NCBI RefSeq assembly: GCF_027257195.1
Contig: NZ_JAPDFS010000001.1
Coordinates: 20,002-84,001, forward strand
Direction of reading: 5' to 3'
Length of the DNA: 64,000 nucleotides
From: Halorubrum sp. F4
Lineage (GTDB): Archaea; Halobacteriota; Halobacteria; Halobacteriales; Haloferacaceae
The position numbers and the translations under genes are program-made. A model generated the notes under the pieces. It saw nothing but the letters and a program-made list of their open reading frames with translations. It had not been told where the DNA came from and made no database searches. This document shows positions 25,056 through 32,878 of this stretch, piece after piece (within the stretch, counting starts at the first letter, position 1; each line of letters opens with the position of its first letter).

Positions 25056-25472
25056 GTGATCCACGTCACTCGGGACCTGCTGACGGTGCTTCTCGACCAC
25101 GCCGCCGAGCGCGACCCGACCGCGGTGAACCTTCGCCTATCCGCCACCCGTGCGGGAGCGTTCGACGCGGACCTCGGATTGGATCCGGAGACGCCCGTCC
25201 TGACGCACTTCACGCTCGAGGGCGTCGGCGGCCCGGTGAACGCGGTGTTCGGCGTCGATCTCGGGACGCCTGCCGGTCGGGGCGGCGCACGGTTCCTCTC
25301 ACATCCGACCGGCCGGCTCGAACTGTCGAAGACCGACGACCTCGCGGCGGTGGTTCTCGTCGCGGTCCCGCCGTACGACGCCGACGGCGTCGCCGCCTTC
25401 GACCGCGCCGGCGACGGGATCGAGCTGGTCGTCCTCGACGCGACTCCGCCGGAGGAGTCGATTCCGGAGTGA
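25056..25472 (+). CDS. JAMM/MPN (JAB)-like protein with incomplete metal site
   Basis: A 138-residue protein starting at GTG 25056. The pattern fits a short JAB/MPN domain: a helix VTRDLLTVLLDHAAERDP, strands, then FLSHPTGRLELSKTDDLA (residues 80-97), whose spacing equals the JAMM consensus H-x-H-P-x6-S-x2-D. His83, Ser91 and Asp94 are kept, but the first His is replaced by Leu81, and the N-terminal catalytic Glu is not seen. Active JAMM proteases remove ubiquitin-like SAMP modifiers in haloarchaea. This one is probably inactive or altered. It follows the degenerate MBL gene by 7 nt, so the two likely form an operon. Confidence 0.68.
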   Translation: MIHVTRDLLTVLLDHAAERDPTAVNLRLSATRAGAFDADLGLDPETPVLTHFTLEGVGGPVNAVFGVDLGTPAGRGGARFLSHPTGRLELSKTDDLAAVVLVAVPPYDADGVAAFDRAGDGIELVVLDATPPEESIPE

Positions 25473-25534
25473 TTCCGACCCTTCTCGTCCCGCAAACCCG
25501 AGTTTAAAGGCGACCGAGCGGCTACGAGACGGCG

Positions 25535-25861
25535 ATGGCAGCACGCCCACCAGGCGGCGGCGGGTCCGCGGAACCGGAGGCGATCGAGTTCGGCATCGCC
25601 GCGCTCGACGCCCGGATCGAGGAATCGGACCTCTCGTTTCCCGCGACGAGTCGGGAGATCGTCCGCGCGCTCGATCACCCGGAGATCCCCTACGACTCGA
25701 AGGGACGAACGATCGACCTGGCGACGGCACTGGAGGAGGTCCCGAAGTCGAAGTTCGAGAACGAGACTGAACTGCTCGACTCGCTGTATCCCGTCTTCGA
25801 CGAGGCACGCCGGGGCGGCCGCGGATTCCTCGACGGGCTCCGAAACGCGCTTCCCTTCTGA
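25535..25861 (+). CDS. Conserved haloarchaeal hypothetical protein (DUF5789-like)
   Basis: A 108-residue acidic protein with the pattern IEFGIAALDARIEES - LSFPATSREIVRALDHPEIP - YDSKGRTIDLATALEEVPKS - FENETELLDSLYPVFDEARR. The helices, a central glycine turn and a hydrophobic C-terminus (LDGLRNALPF) suggest a small folded domain. The resemblance to DUF5789 is from memory and not verified. A GAGTTTAAAGG box lies about 29 nt upstream, so it has its own promoter although it follows the JAMM-like gene on the same strand. Confidence 0.75.
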   Translation: MAARPPGGGGSAEPEAIEFGIAALDARIEESDLSFPATSREIVRALDHPEIPYDSKGRTIDLATALEEVPKSKFENETELLDSLYPVFDEARRGGRGFLDGLRNALPF

Positions 25862-25884
25862 GCCGGGACTCGAGAGGTCTCGGT

Positions 25885-26190
25885 CTAGGTCGCCTGCTTT
25901 TCGGTCTCGACTTCGGGCTCGTCGGTTCCGGTCTCGAGCCGCTCGATGATGTCGTTGATGAGCACCACGTCGCCGACCGCGCGGACCCAGCGGTAGGGGA
26001 CGATCACGCCGGTGTTGTCGTCGACGCGCCCGGCGAAGAGCTCGTGATTGAGTTCGGCCAGTGCCAGTCCGGTCACCGACTGTGTGTCGAGATCGAGGCG
26101 GACGTCCTCCACCTCGCCGACGAAGACGCCGTTGTTCGAGTACACCTCTCTGCCGACAAGGGACGTGATCTCCTCGGGAGCAGCGTTCAT
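25885..26190 (-). CDS. PRC-barrel domain protein
   Basis: A 101-residue protein whose core is the beta-barrel of the PRC family: SLVGREVYSNNGVFVGEVED, LDTQSVTGLALAELN, and GVIVPYRWVRAVGDVVLIND. PRC barrels bind RNA or protein partners in ribosome assembly, cell division (CdpB-type proteins in haloarchaea) and photosynthetic complexes. The role here is not shown by the sequence. The ATG at 26190 was preferred over the GTG at 26205 because TTAATA lies 27 nt before it. Confidence 0.88.
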   Translation of the reverse strand: MNAAPEEITSLVGREVYSNNGVFVGEVEDVRLDLDTQSVTGLALAELNHELFAGRVDDNTGVIVPYRWVRAVGDVVLINDIIERLETGTDEPEVETEKQAT

Positions 26191-26214
26191 GTCCGATACG
26201 GTCACGAGCGCGCC

Positions 26215-26220
26215 TATTAA
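26215..26220 (-). promoter_or_regulatory. TATA box of the PRC-barrel gene
   Basis: TTAATA on the minus strand is centred 27 nt before the ATG at 26190. Confidence 0.6.
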
Positions 26221-26275
26221 GCGTTCGTTGTCGAACGACGCCCGTCTGACGCGGACGTTCCTCGTCCTTCCGGTG

Positions 26276-27385
26276 TCAGGCCGGGAGGATCCCCGTCACG
26301 CCGGCCGCCTCGGCGACGACCCACGCCACGAAGAGTCCATACGTGACGAGCAGGGCGTACGCCTCGAGGGTCGACAGGGCCAGATCCGTCCGGAGGGTCG
26401 CGAAGAGCAGGACCGTCGCGAGCGTGAGGACGGCGAACATCGGTACCGCAGTCGAGAAGTTCACCGGAACCGCTCCCACGATGAGCACTCCGACGGGGAT
26501 GACCACGAGCAGATCGAAGGTGTTCGATCCCAGGACGTTGCCCAGACTCGTCGCGCTGTTGTCGTCGCGGGCGGACCGCACGCTGACGAGCGTGTCGGGG
26601 AGGCTCGTCGCCGCCGCGATGATCGTCATTCCGGCGAGGAACTCGGGGATCCCGAACGTGTGCCCGAGCGACTCGATGGCCGACACCATCGCCTCGACGC
26701 TCACGAGAATGAGGAGGAGGCCGGCGGCCAGCTTCCCCCACTCGCGGAACAGGGCGACGTTCGTCTCCCCGGTATCGGCCTCGTAGTCGCCGGTGTCCTG
26801 CCACTGGATGAACAGGTAGAGTACGTAGACGAAGAGCGGGACCACCGCGAGCGGACGGGTGATCGAGCCGGTCAGGCTTCCTCCGTCCGTCCCGCCCGTT
26901 CCGACCGTCCCGCCCGTACCGGCCACGACTGGCTCGTAGATGACCGCGAGCGCGAAGGTGATGACGAGCACGGAGACCGCGAGCATGTAGAACTGCGCCT
27001 CCTTGTACACGATCGTCCGACTCGAGTCGAGGTCGTCCTCCGTCGCGAGTCCCGAGAGCGCGGGGACGACGAGAACGTTGAAGATCGCGGACCCGACGAT
27101 CGCGCCGACTCCCATGTCGAAGACGCCGGCGAGCGCGGTGACGACGACGCTCGCGAACTCGGGGAAGCTCGATCCGACCGCGACGACGACCGTCCCCTGG
27201 ACGACCGGCGGCAGGCCGTAGTGCGTCGAGAGTCCCTCCGCGGCCTCCTCGAGCCATCCGCTGCCGAGCCAGATCAGCCCGCTCGCGGCGACGACCACGA
27301 GGACGTTCACGGCCGTGGTGTCGGGGAGGACGCCTCCGAGGACCATCACTTGGTCGAGGATCGACGAGTGCGCCGATGAAACCAT
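26276..27385 (-). CDS. Sodium/calcium exchanger family protein
   Basis: A 369-residue antiporter of the CaCA superfamily with two homologous halves. The alpha-1 repeat reads VAVGSSFPEFASVVVTALAG with GAIVGSAIFN after it; the alpha-2 repeat reads IAAATSLPDTLVSVRSARDD with NVLGSNTFDLL. These glutamate/aspartate-serine motifs bind Ca and Na. About ten membrane helices are visible, and a Gly/Thr-rich loop (GTGGTVGTGGTDGGS) joins the halves. It would expel Ca (or another divalent ion) using the Na gradient. The ATG at 27385 abuts a tandem repeat shared with the divergent oxidoreductase gene. Confidence 0.92.
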   Translation of the reverse strand: MVSSAHSSILDQVMVLGGVLPDTTAVNVLVVVAASGLIWLGSGWLEEAAEGLSTHYGLPPVVQGTVVVAVGSSFPEFASVVVTALAGVFDMGVGAIVGSAIFNVLVVPALSGLATEDDLDSSRTIVYKEAQFYMLAVSVLVITFALAVIYEPVVAGTGGTVGTGGTDGGSLTGSITRPLAVVPLFVYVLYLFIQWQDTGDYEADTGETNVALFREWGKLAAGLLLILVSVEAMVSAIESLGHTFGIPEFLAGMTIIAAATSLPDTLVSVRSARDDNSATSLGNVLGSNTFDLLVVIPVGVLIVGAVPVNFSTAVPMFAVLTLATVLLFATLRTDLALSTLEAYALLVTYGLFVAWVVAEAAGVTGILPA

Positions 27386-27387
27386 CG

Positions 27388-27491
27388 GTGTCGTCCGTCC
27401 GATCGCCCCGTCGATGTCGTCCGTCCGGTCATCCTGGCGATGTCAGCCGTCCGGTCATCCTGGCGATGTCAGCCGTCCAGTCACCCGATCG
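27388..27491 (+). repeat. Four-copy 26-bp tandem repeat in a divergent promoter region
   Basis: Copies begin at 27388, 27414, 27440 and 27466. The best-preserved unit is ATGTCAGCCGTCCGGTCATC plus CTGGCG; copies 2 and 3 differ at two positions, copies 1 and 4 are more diverged. The array starts 3 bp from the exchanger ATG and ends about 30 bp before the TATA-like element of the oxidoreductase gene. Confidence 0.9.
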
Positions 27492-27552
27492 TCAGGTCGA
27501 GACGCTCGCCGACCCCGGGGGACTTTTGTCGATCCGAACGCGAGGGAGTCGC

Positions 27553-30500
27553 ATGGCAACACACTCTGGCGGGTCGGAACTCGACCCGCGGGACGGGGGA
27601 AACTTCGAGTACACCGGCGGGGAGGTCGAACGTCCCGACCTCATCGACGCGCTCGACCGACGCGTCGAGGGAGACGTGCGGTTCGACGACTACTCGCGCC
27701 GGCTGTACGCGACCGACGCCTCCGCCTACGAGGTGACGCCGATCGGCGTCGTTTTCCCGGAGTCGACCGCGGACGTGGCCGCCGTTCAGGAGTACTGCTT
27801 CGAGGAGGGGATCCCCGTTCTGCCTCGGGGCGGCGGCACCTCGCTCGCCGGACAGACCGTGAACGAGGCGGTCGTCCTCGACTTCTCCAAGGCGATGGAC
27901 TCGGTGCTCGACGCCGATCCCGAGGCACGAACCGCCCGCGTTGAGGCCGGCGCGTACGTCGGCGACCTCAACGCGGCGGTCGAATCACACGGCCTGAAGT
28001 TCGCGCCCGACCCCGCCTGGCGCGACAAGTCCGCGGTCGGCGGCGCGATCGGCAACAACTCCACCGGTTCACACTCGCTGAAGTACGGCAAGACGGACCA
28101 CTACGTCGAGGAGCTCGAGGTCGTGCTCGCGGACGGGACCGTCACGACCTTCGGGGAGGTCGCGGTCGACGACCTCCGCGAGTCCGCCGACCCCGAGAGC
28201 GACGACCTGCTCCCGCGGATCCACGCCGAGATCGTCCGGGTCATCGACGAGGAGGCGGACGCCGTCGACGACCGGTTCCCGGAGATGAAACGCAACGTCT
28301 CCGGCTACAACCTCGACCGGCTTCTCGCGGAGTACCGCGGCGAGTACGGCGAGGCGGGCGTCGTCAACCTCGGTCGGCTGCTCGCCGGCAGCGAGGGCAC
28401 GCTCGCGACGGTGACGGAGGCGACCGTCTCGCTCGTCGAGATCCCCGAGACGAAGGCGGTCGCGCTTCTCACCTACGACGACCTCCTCGACGCGATGGAG
28501 GACGTCGCGCCGGTCCTCGAACACGACCCCGCCGCCGTCGAGGTGATGGACGACGTGCTGTTGGGACTGGCGGCCGACACGCCGGAGTTCGCGGAGGTCG
28601 TCGGCATGCTTCCGGACGGAACCGACTCCGTCCTCCTCGTCGAGTTCTACGCCGAGGACGACGCGGCCGGACGGCGGAAGGTGGCGGACCTCGTCGCTGA
28701 CCGCGTCGACGGCGCGGAGACCGTCGCCGACCCGAGCCCGGGTGCCGCGGAGGCGACCGCCCAGCCCAAGCGGGCCCTCCACGCCATGGAGGCACACGAC
28801 GACGAGGAGCGCGCTCGCTTCTGGAAGATGCGCAAGTCCGGGCTGCCGATCCTGCTGTCGCGGACCTCCGACGCCAAGCACATCTCCTTCATCGAGGACT
28901 GTGCGATCCCGCCCGAACACCTCCCCGAGTACACCCGGGAGTTCCAGGAGATCCTCGAGGACACGGGCACGTTCGCGACGTTCTACGCGCACGCCGGTCC
29001 GGGCGTGCTCCACGTCAGGCCGCTGATCGACACGAAGAACGTCGAGGAGGTGGACACCATGGTCGAGATCGCCGACCGCGTGACCGACGCGGTCGTCCGG
29101 CTCGGCGGCTCCGTCTCGGGCGAACACGGGGACGGCCGCGCGCGGACCCAGTGGAACCGGAAGCTGTACGGCGAGGACCTCTGGGAGGCGTTCCGCGAGT
29201 TGAAGACCGCCTTCGATCCCGACTGGCTTCTCAACCCCGGCAACGTCTGTGGCGACTTCGACATGCGCGAGAACCTCCGGTTCGACCCCGATTACGAGTT
29301 CGACGCCGGCTTCGATCCCGCGATGCAGTGGGACACGGAGAACGGGATGCAGGGCATGGTCGAACTCTGTCACGGCTGCGGCGGCTGTCGCGGCCCCCAG
29401 GAGACGACGGGCGGCGTGATGTGTCCGACCTTCCGCGCCGCGGAGGAGGAGATCCAGTCGACGCGGGGCCGCGCCAACATGCTCCGCGGCGCGATGAACG
29501 GCGAGCTGCCCGACGATCCCACCGAGGACGAGTTCGTCACCGAGGTGATGGACCTCTGTGTGGGCTGTAAGGGATGTAAGGTCGACTGCCCCAGCGGCGT
29601 CGACATGGCGAAGCTGAAAGCCGAGGTCGAACACGCCCACCACGAGGAGCACGGCGCGAGCCTGCGGACGCGGCTGCTCGGGAAGTTCGAGGACCTCGCG
29701 CCGCTGGGCTCGAGGTTCGCCCCGCTGTCGAACCTCCCCGGAAAGCTTCCGGGAGCAGGGCTCGTCCTCGAGAAGACGCTCGGCATCGCACGCGAGCGGG
29801 ACCTGCCGACGTTCCGTTCGGAGAGCCTGATCGACTGGTTCGAGGCCCGCGGCGGCGCGGGCGTCCCCCGCGAGGCGGCCGACCGCGAGGTGCTTCTCTT
29901 CCCCGACGTGTACACCACCTACACGAACCCGGGAGCGGGCAAGGCCGCGGTGCGGGTGCTCGAGGCCGCGAACTGTCACGTGAGGATCCCGGACGTGAAG
30001 GGAAGCGGGCGGCCGCCCCACTCGAAGGGCCTGATAGACGAGTCCCGCGCGACCGCCCGCGACACCGTCGAGACGCTCGCGCCCGACGTCGAGGCCGGCT
30101 GGGACGTGGTCGTCGTCGAGCCGACCGACGCGGTCATGCTCCAGTCCGACTACGCCGACCTGCTCGGCGGCGACGCCAGCGACGTGCCCGACGCCGACGT
30201 CGCGGCGCTGTCCGAGGCCACCTTCGGCGTCATGGAGTACGTCGACGCCCTCCGGATCGACGACGGACTCTCATTCGAGGCCCCCGGCGAGCGGCTCGCC
30301 TATCACGGCCACTGTCACCAGAAGGCCACGAAGAAGGACCACCACGCCGTGGGCGTGCTCCGGCGGGCGGGCTACGGCGTCGAGCCGCTCGACACCACCT
30401 GCTGTGGGATGGCCGGCTCGTTCGGCTACGAGGCCGAACACTACTCGATGAGCAAGGCGATCGGCGAGGGGCTCTTCGAGCAGGTCGACGGGAGCGACGC

Positions 30501-30612
30501 CGACGCCGTCGTCGCGCCCGGCGCGTCCTGCAGCACGCAGCTGAAGGAGCGGGACGACGCGGCCGAGGAGCCGCCACACCCGGTCGAGAAGCTGGCGGCG
30601 GCGCTGGCGTAG
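27553..30612 (+). CDS. FAD-binding and Fe-S oxidoreductase (D-lactate dehydrogenase / glycolate oxidase type)
   Basis: A 1019-residue fusion. Residues about 35-270 form the PCMH-type FAD-binding domain (GIPVLPRGGGTSLAGQTV, AVGGAIGNNSTGSHSL), followed by the FAD-oxidase C-terminal domain to about residue 560 (VSGEHGDGRARTQWN). Fe-S motifs follow: CHGCGGCRGPQETTGGVMCP and CVGCKGCKVDCPSG. The final domain has the CCG signatures HCHQKATKKD, TTCCGMAGSFGYE and GASCSTQL. Such proteins oxidise 2-hydroxyacids such as D-lactate or glycolate and pass electrons through the Fe-S clusters to the membrane. The open frame reaches back to 27376 through the tandem repeat, but the ATG at 27553 begins the conserved protein and has an ACTTTTG box 28 nt before it. 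Confidence 0.93.
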   Translation: MATHSGGSELDPRDGGNFEYTGGEVERPDLIDALDRRVEGDVRFDDYSRRLYATDASAYEVTPIGVVFPESTADVAAVQEYCFEEGIPVLPRGGGTSLAGQTVNEAVVLDFSKAMDSVLDADPEARTARVEAGAYVGDLNAAVESHGLKFAPDPAWRDKSAVGGAIGNNSTGSHSLKYGKTDHYVEELEVVLADGTVTTFGEVAVDDLRESADPESDDLLPRIHAEIVRVIDEEADAVDDRFPEMKRNVSGYNLDRLLAEYRGEYGEAGVVNLGRLLAGSEGTLATVTEATVSLVEIPETKAVALLTYDDLLDAMEDVAPVLEHDPAAVEVMDDVLLGLAADTPEFAEVVGMLPDGTDSVLLVEFYAEDDAAGRRKVADLVADRVDGAETVADPSPGAAEATAQPKRALHAMEAHDDEERARFWKMRKSGLPILLSRTSDAKHISFIEDCAIPPEHLPEYTREFQEILEDTGTFATFYAHAGPGVLHVRPLIDTKNVEEVDTMVEIADRVTDAVVRLGGSVSGEHGDGRARTQWNRKLYGEDLWEAFRELKTAFDPDWLLNPGNVCGDFDMRENLRFDPDYEFDAGFDPAMQWDTENGMQGMVELCHGCGGCRGPQETTGGVMCPTFRAAEEEIQSTRGRANMLRGAMNGELPDDPTEDEFVTEVMDLCVGCKGCKVDCPSGVDMAKLKAEVEHAHHEEHGASLRTRLLGKFEDLAPLGSRFAPLSNLPGKLPGAGLVLEKTLGIARERDLPTFRSESLIDWFEARGGAGVPREAADREVLLFPDVYTTYTNPGAGKAAVRVLEAANCHVRIPDVKGSGRPPHSKGLIDESRATARDTVETLAPDVEAGWDVVVVEPTDAVMLQSDYADLLGGDASDVPDADVAALSEATFGVMEYVDALRIDDGLSFEAPGERLAYHGHCHQKATKKDHHAVGVLRRAGYGVEPLDTTCCGMAGSFGYEAEHYSMSKAIGEGLFEQVDGSDADAVVAPGASCSTQLKERDDAAEEPPHPVEKLAAALA

Positions 30613-30654
30613 TCGGGTGCGGGCGGACTCGAGTGAGCACCGTCGGACCCGGCC

Positions 30655-31683
30655 TCAGGACCCGTCCGAACCGGGAATCACGCGGTCGCGGATCCGCTCG
30701 CGACGCCGTTCCAACAACCCCCGTACGCCCTTCCCCGGGCCGCCCTCGATCGGCCACCCCTTCGTCCGCCACGCCGGCGGCTCCGGCGAGAACTCCGGAC
30801 ACGAGCCCGAACACTCGCGCGCGGTGGGACATCGACCTTTCGCCGCACAGTGGGGGACGAGCGCCCGTCCGGCACGCCGGAGTTCGAAGTGCCGGCAGTC
30901 CGGACGCATCGTGTCGTGATAGGAGCGCCAGCCCTTGCCATAGGCCCGCTCCGCGATCTCCAGCCGACGGGTGACCGTCTCGGAATCACGGCCCTCCGGC
31001 TCGCTCGGTGCGAGGTCGCTCGGCAGCCAGTCGACGGTCGCGGCGGCCGCGTCGACGGCGAACCCGTCCGCGCCGGATCCCTCGCCGCCGAACCCCGTGG
31101 TCAGGATGCCCGCCTCGACCGGCATCGACCGGAGCAGTGCGGGCTCGACTCGATGGCCGGTCGCTTCCGTCGCGAGCCACACCTCGTCGGCGAGGGCGGT
31201 CTCGACGTCGTGGGCGAGCTGGTCGGCGAGCGCGTCCGCCGCCGACCGGTCGAGGTCGGGCTTGTTCTCGATCGCGACGATCCGTTCGACCCAGTCCGGG
31301 TACGGCCCGATCCGACGGATCTCGATCCGATTCCCTCGGCGTCGTTTCTCGATCAGGTCCCGTCCCGCGGCGCGGTGGACCGCCTGCCGGACGTAGCGCC
31401 ACGAATACCCCGGATCGGGGAGCGCGTCGCGGTACCACTCCCACCCTTCCGGCGCGTCCCGGACGACGTGGAGGAGGTCCGAGTCGAGGCTCCGATCGCC
31501 GAAGGCTCGCCGCGCGGCGAACGCTTCCGGGTCGACCTCGATCACGACGGTGTCCCAGCGTCGCCGCTGCGTTCCGAGCTGTCGGGAGACTATCGCCGGG
31601 CGGGGGTCCGCGTCCGGATACCACGACAACTCGGCGTACCGACAGACGAGCAGCTCGTATCCGAACTCGGAGTCCGGGATCAC
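30655..31683 (-). CDS. Haloarchaeal DUF5787-type protein
   Basis: A 342-residue protein beginning FGYELLVCRYAELSWYPDA after the GTG start. The centre (IVAIENKPDLDRSAADALAD then TALADEVWLATEATG) resembles a restriction-endonuclease-like fold with E-N-K as the E-x-K of PD-(D/E)XK. A cysteine cluster near the C-terminus (Cys-rich HCAAKGRCPTARECSGSCPE) may bind metal. I recall the family as DUF5787. A DNA-related role is possible from the E-x-K and cysteines, but unproven. It lies downstream of the Nudix gene on the same strand after 84 nt. Confidence 0.72.
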   Translation of the reverse strand: MIPDSEFGYELLVCRYAELSWYPDADPRPAIVSRQLGTQRRRWDTVVIEVDPEAFAARRAFGDRSLDSDLLHVVRDAPEGWEWYRDALPDPGYSWRYVRQAVHRAAGRDLIEKRRRGNRIEIRRIGPYPDWVERIVAIENKPDLDRSAADALADQLAHDVETALADEVWLATEATGHRVEPALLRSMPVEAGILTTGFGGEGSGADGFAVDAAAATVDWLPSDLAPSEPEGRDSETVTRRLEIAERAYGKGWRSYHDTMRPDCRHFELRRAGRALVPHCAAKGRCPTARECSGSCPEFSPEPPAWRTKGWPIEGGPGKGVRGLLERRRERIRDRVIPGSDGS

Positions 31684-31767
31684 GGGCGTCGCCGTCGTCG
31701 TCGTCGCGGTCGACGATGCGGACGTCCCAGGCGAGTCGATGCCGTCGTCACCACTGTCACCGCCGCC

Positions 31768-32214
31768 TCAGACGTAACCGTCGTCGGCCTCCTCCTGTAG
31801 CTCGTCGAGATACTCGTGGGCCTCCTCGAGGATGTCCCGCGGGCCGTCCTGGGTGATCGTGTTGATCGCCTGCTCGTAATCGCGCCACTGGAGGTCGCGG
31901 TGCTCCTTCGAGAGCTCCGCGCTCGCCTCGAAGGAGCGTGCGATGAACAGGTGGACCGTCTTGTGGATCGTCTCCCCACCGGCCTCGAACACGTAGTCGT
32001 ACTCCCGACGGAAGCCGTCGATGAGGCGGAAATCGTCGATCCCGGCCTCCTCGGACACCTCCCGTATCGCCGTCTGCTGGAGCTCCTCGTCGCCTTCGAT
32101 CCCGCCTTTGGGGAACTCCCAGTCCCCCGGTCGGCTCTTCAGGAGCAAGTACTCCCGTTCGCCGCGGGTATCGCGGAAGAGGATGGCTCCGGAACTGGTC
32201 GCTTCGACCGTCAT
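31768..32214 (-). CDS. Nudix hydrolase, bis(5'-nucleosyl)-tetraphosphatase-like
   Basis: A 148-residue protein starting MTVEATSSGAILFRD. The Nudix box is GGIEGDEELQQTAIREVSEE then AGID, complete for metal binding. The preceding SRPGDWEFPKGG and following YDYVFEAGGETIHKTVHLF are typical of the asymmetric Ap4A hydrolase branch, which splits diadenosine tetraphosphate to ATP and AMP and limits alarmone build-up. The ATG at 32214 has a CTTTACC box about 28 nt before it; the seven residues upstream are not conserved-looking. Confidence 0.9.
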   Translation of the reverse strand: MTVEATSSGAILFRDTRGEREYLLLKSRPGDWEFPKGGIEGDEELQQTAIREVSEEAGIDDFRLIDGFRREYDYVFEAGGETIHKTVHLFIARSFEASAELSKEHRDLQWRDYEQAINTITQDGPRDILEEAHEYLDELQEEADDGYV

Positions 32215-32418
32215 TAGCCTCAGGTAAGCAACCACCGGTAAAGAGGGTGTCGGAATTGCCGGTTCCGAGACCCTTTCGAGCGCTCTCGGCGGATCTGCGC
32301 GTTCCGTCGGAACGGGCGGCTCGATGACGCGGTCGTCGTCACTCGGGAGGGACGAGCGTCACCGTCCAGTAGATGTGTTTTTACGCCTCGGGGAACCATT
32401 CATCCACGACCCCCAGCC

Positions 32419-32751
32419 ATGACCTTCGTCACGAAACTCTCCTTCGCCTCCGGCGACCGCGACGTGCTCGCCGAGACCGTCCAGGACCTCAAAGACACCC
32501 TCGAACGGAAGGGCGCGGAGTGTAAGGGCCCGCACGCCTCCCCGCCCGAGACCGTCAGCGTCCCCCAGTACAAACGCCTCCGTGCCGGCGACGAGTTCTC
32601 GCCGTGGCGGTACGACGTGTACACGCGGTCGATGGAGATCCACGGCGCGGACGACGTCGCCCGCGACGTCGTCGGCCGCGACTTCCCGGACTCGATCCAC
32701 GTCGAGGTCGAGGTCGACCGGAAGAAGCCGCTCGGACATCGGCGCGATTGA
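32419..32751 (+). CDS. Ribosomal protein uS10-like paralogue
   Basis: A 110-residue protein of the S10/uS10-mL48 fold: FVTKLSFASGDRDVLAETVQ, GPHASPPETVSVPQYKRL and SIHVEVEVDRKKP. It differs from the standard haloarchaeal S10, which is encoded near elongation factor 1-alpha and lacks this RLRAGDEFSPWRYDVYTRSM segment. It may be an alternative S10 or an S10-like factor in transcription (NusE-type) or RNA binding. The loop that S10 uses to reach into the 30S is shorter here. A GTTTTTACG box is about 40 nt upstream. Expression and incorporation into ribosomes cannot be told from the sequence. Confidence 0.8.
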   Translation: MTFVTKLSFASGDRDVLAETVQDLKDTLERKGAECKGPHASPPETVSVPQYKRLRAGDEFSPWRYDVYTRSMEIHGADDVARDVVGRDFPDSIHVEVEVDRKKPLGHRRD

Positions 32752-32790
32752 ATCGCCGGTGTCGCGACCGAACCCCGGACGCTTCCCCTG

Positions 32791-32842
32791 CCGAAGGAGG
32801 CGACGTCGATCACCGGCCGAAGGGGGCGACGCCGACCGCCAC
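32791..32842 (+). repeat. Two-copy 26-bp tandem repeat upstream of the M20 peptidase gene
   Basis: CCGAAGGAGGCGACGTCGAT plus CACCGG at 32791 is followed at 32817 by a copy matching 20 of 26 positions. The array ends 6 bp before the TATA box of the next gene. Confidence 0.7.
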
Positions 32843-32848
32843 TCGACC

Positions 32849-32854
32849 TTTTAA
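32849..32854 (+). promoter_or_regulatory. TATA box of the AbgA-like peptidase gene
   Basis: TTTTAA is centred 27 nt before the ATG at 32879. Confidence 0.65.
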
Positions 32855-32878
32855 GACGTCCGGCGGTCATCGGAACGC

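Noticed and set aside
27388-27491. CRISPR array
   Set aside because: Copies are directly adjacent with no spacers, and no cas genes are near; the array is a tandem repeat.
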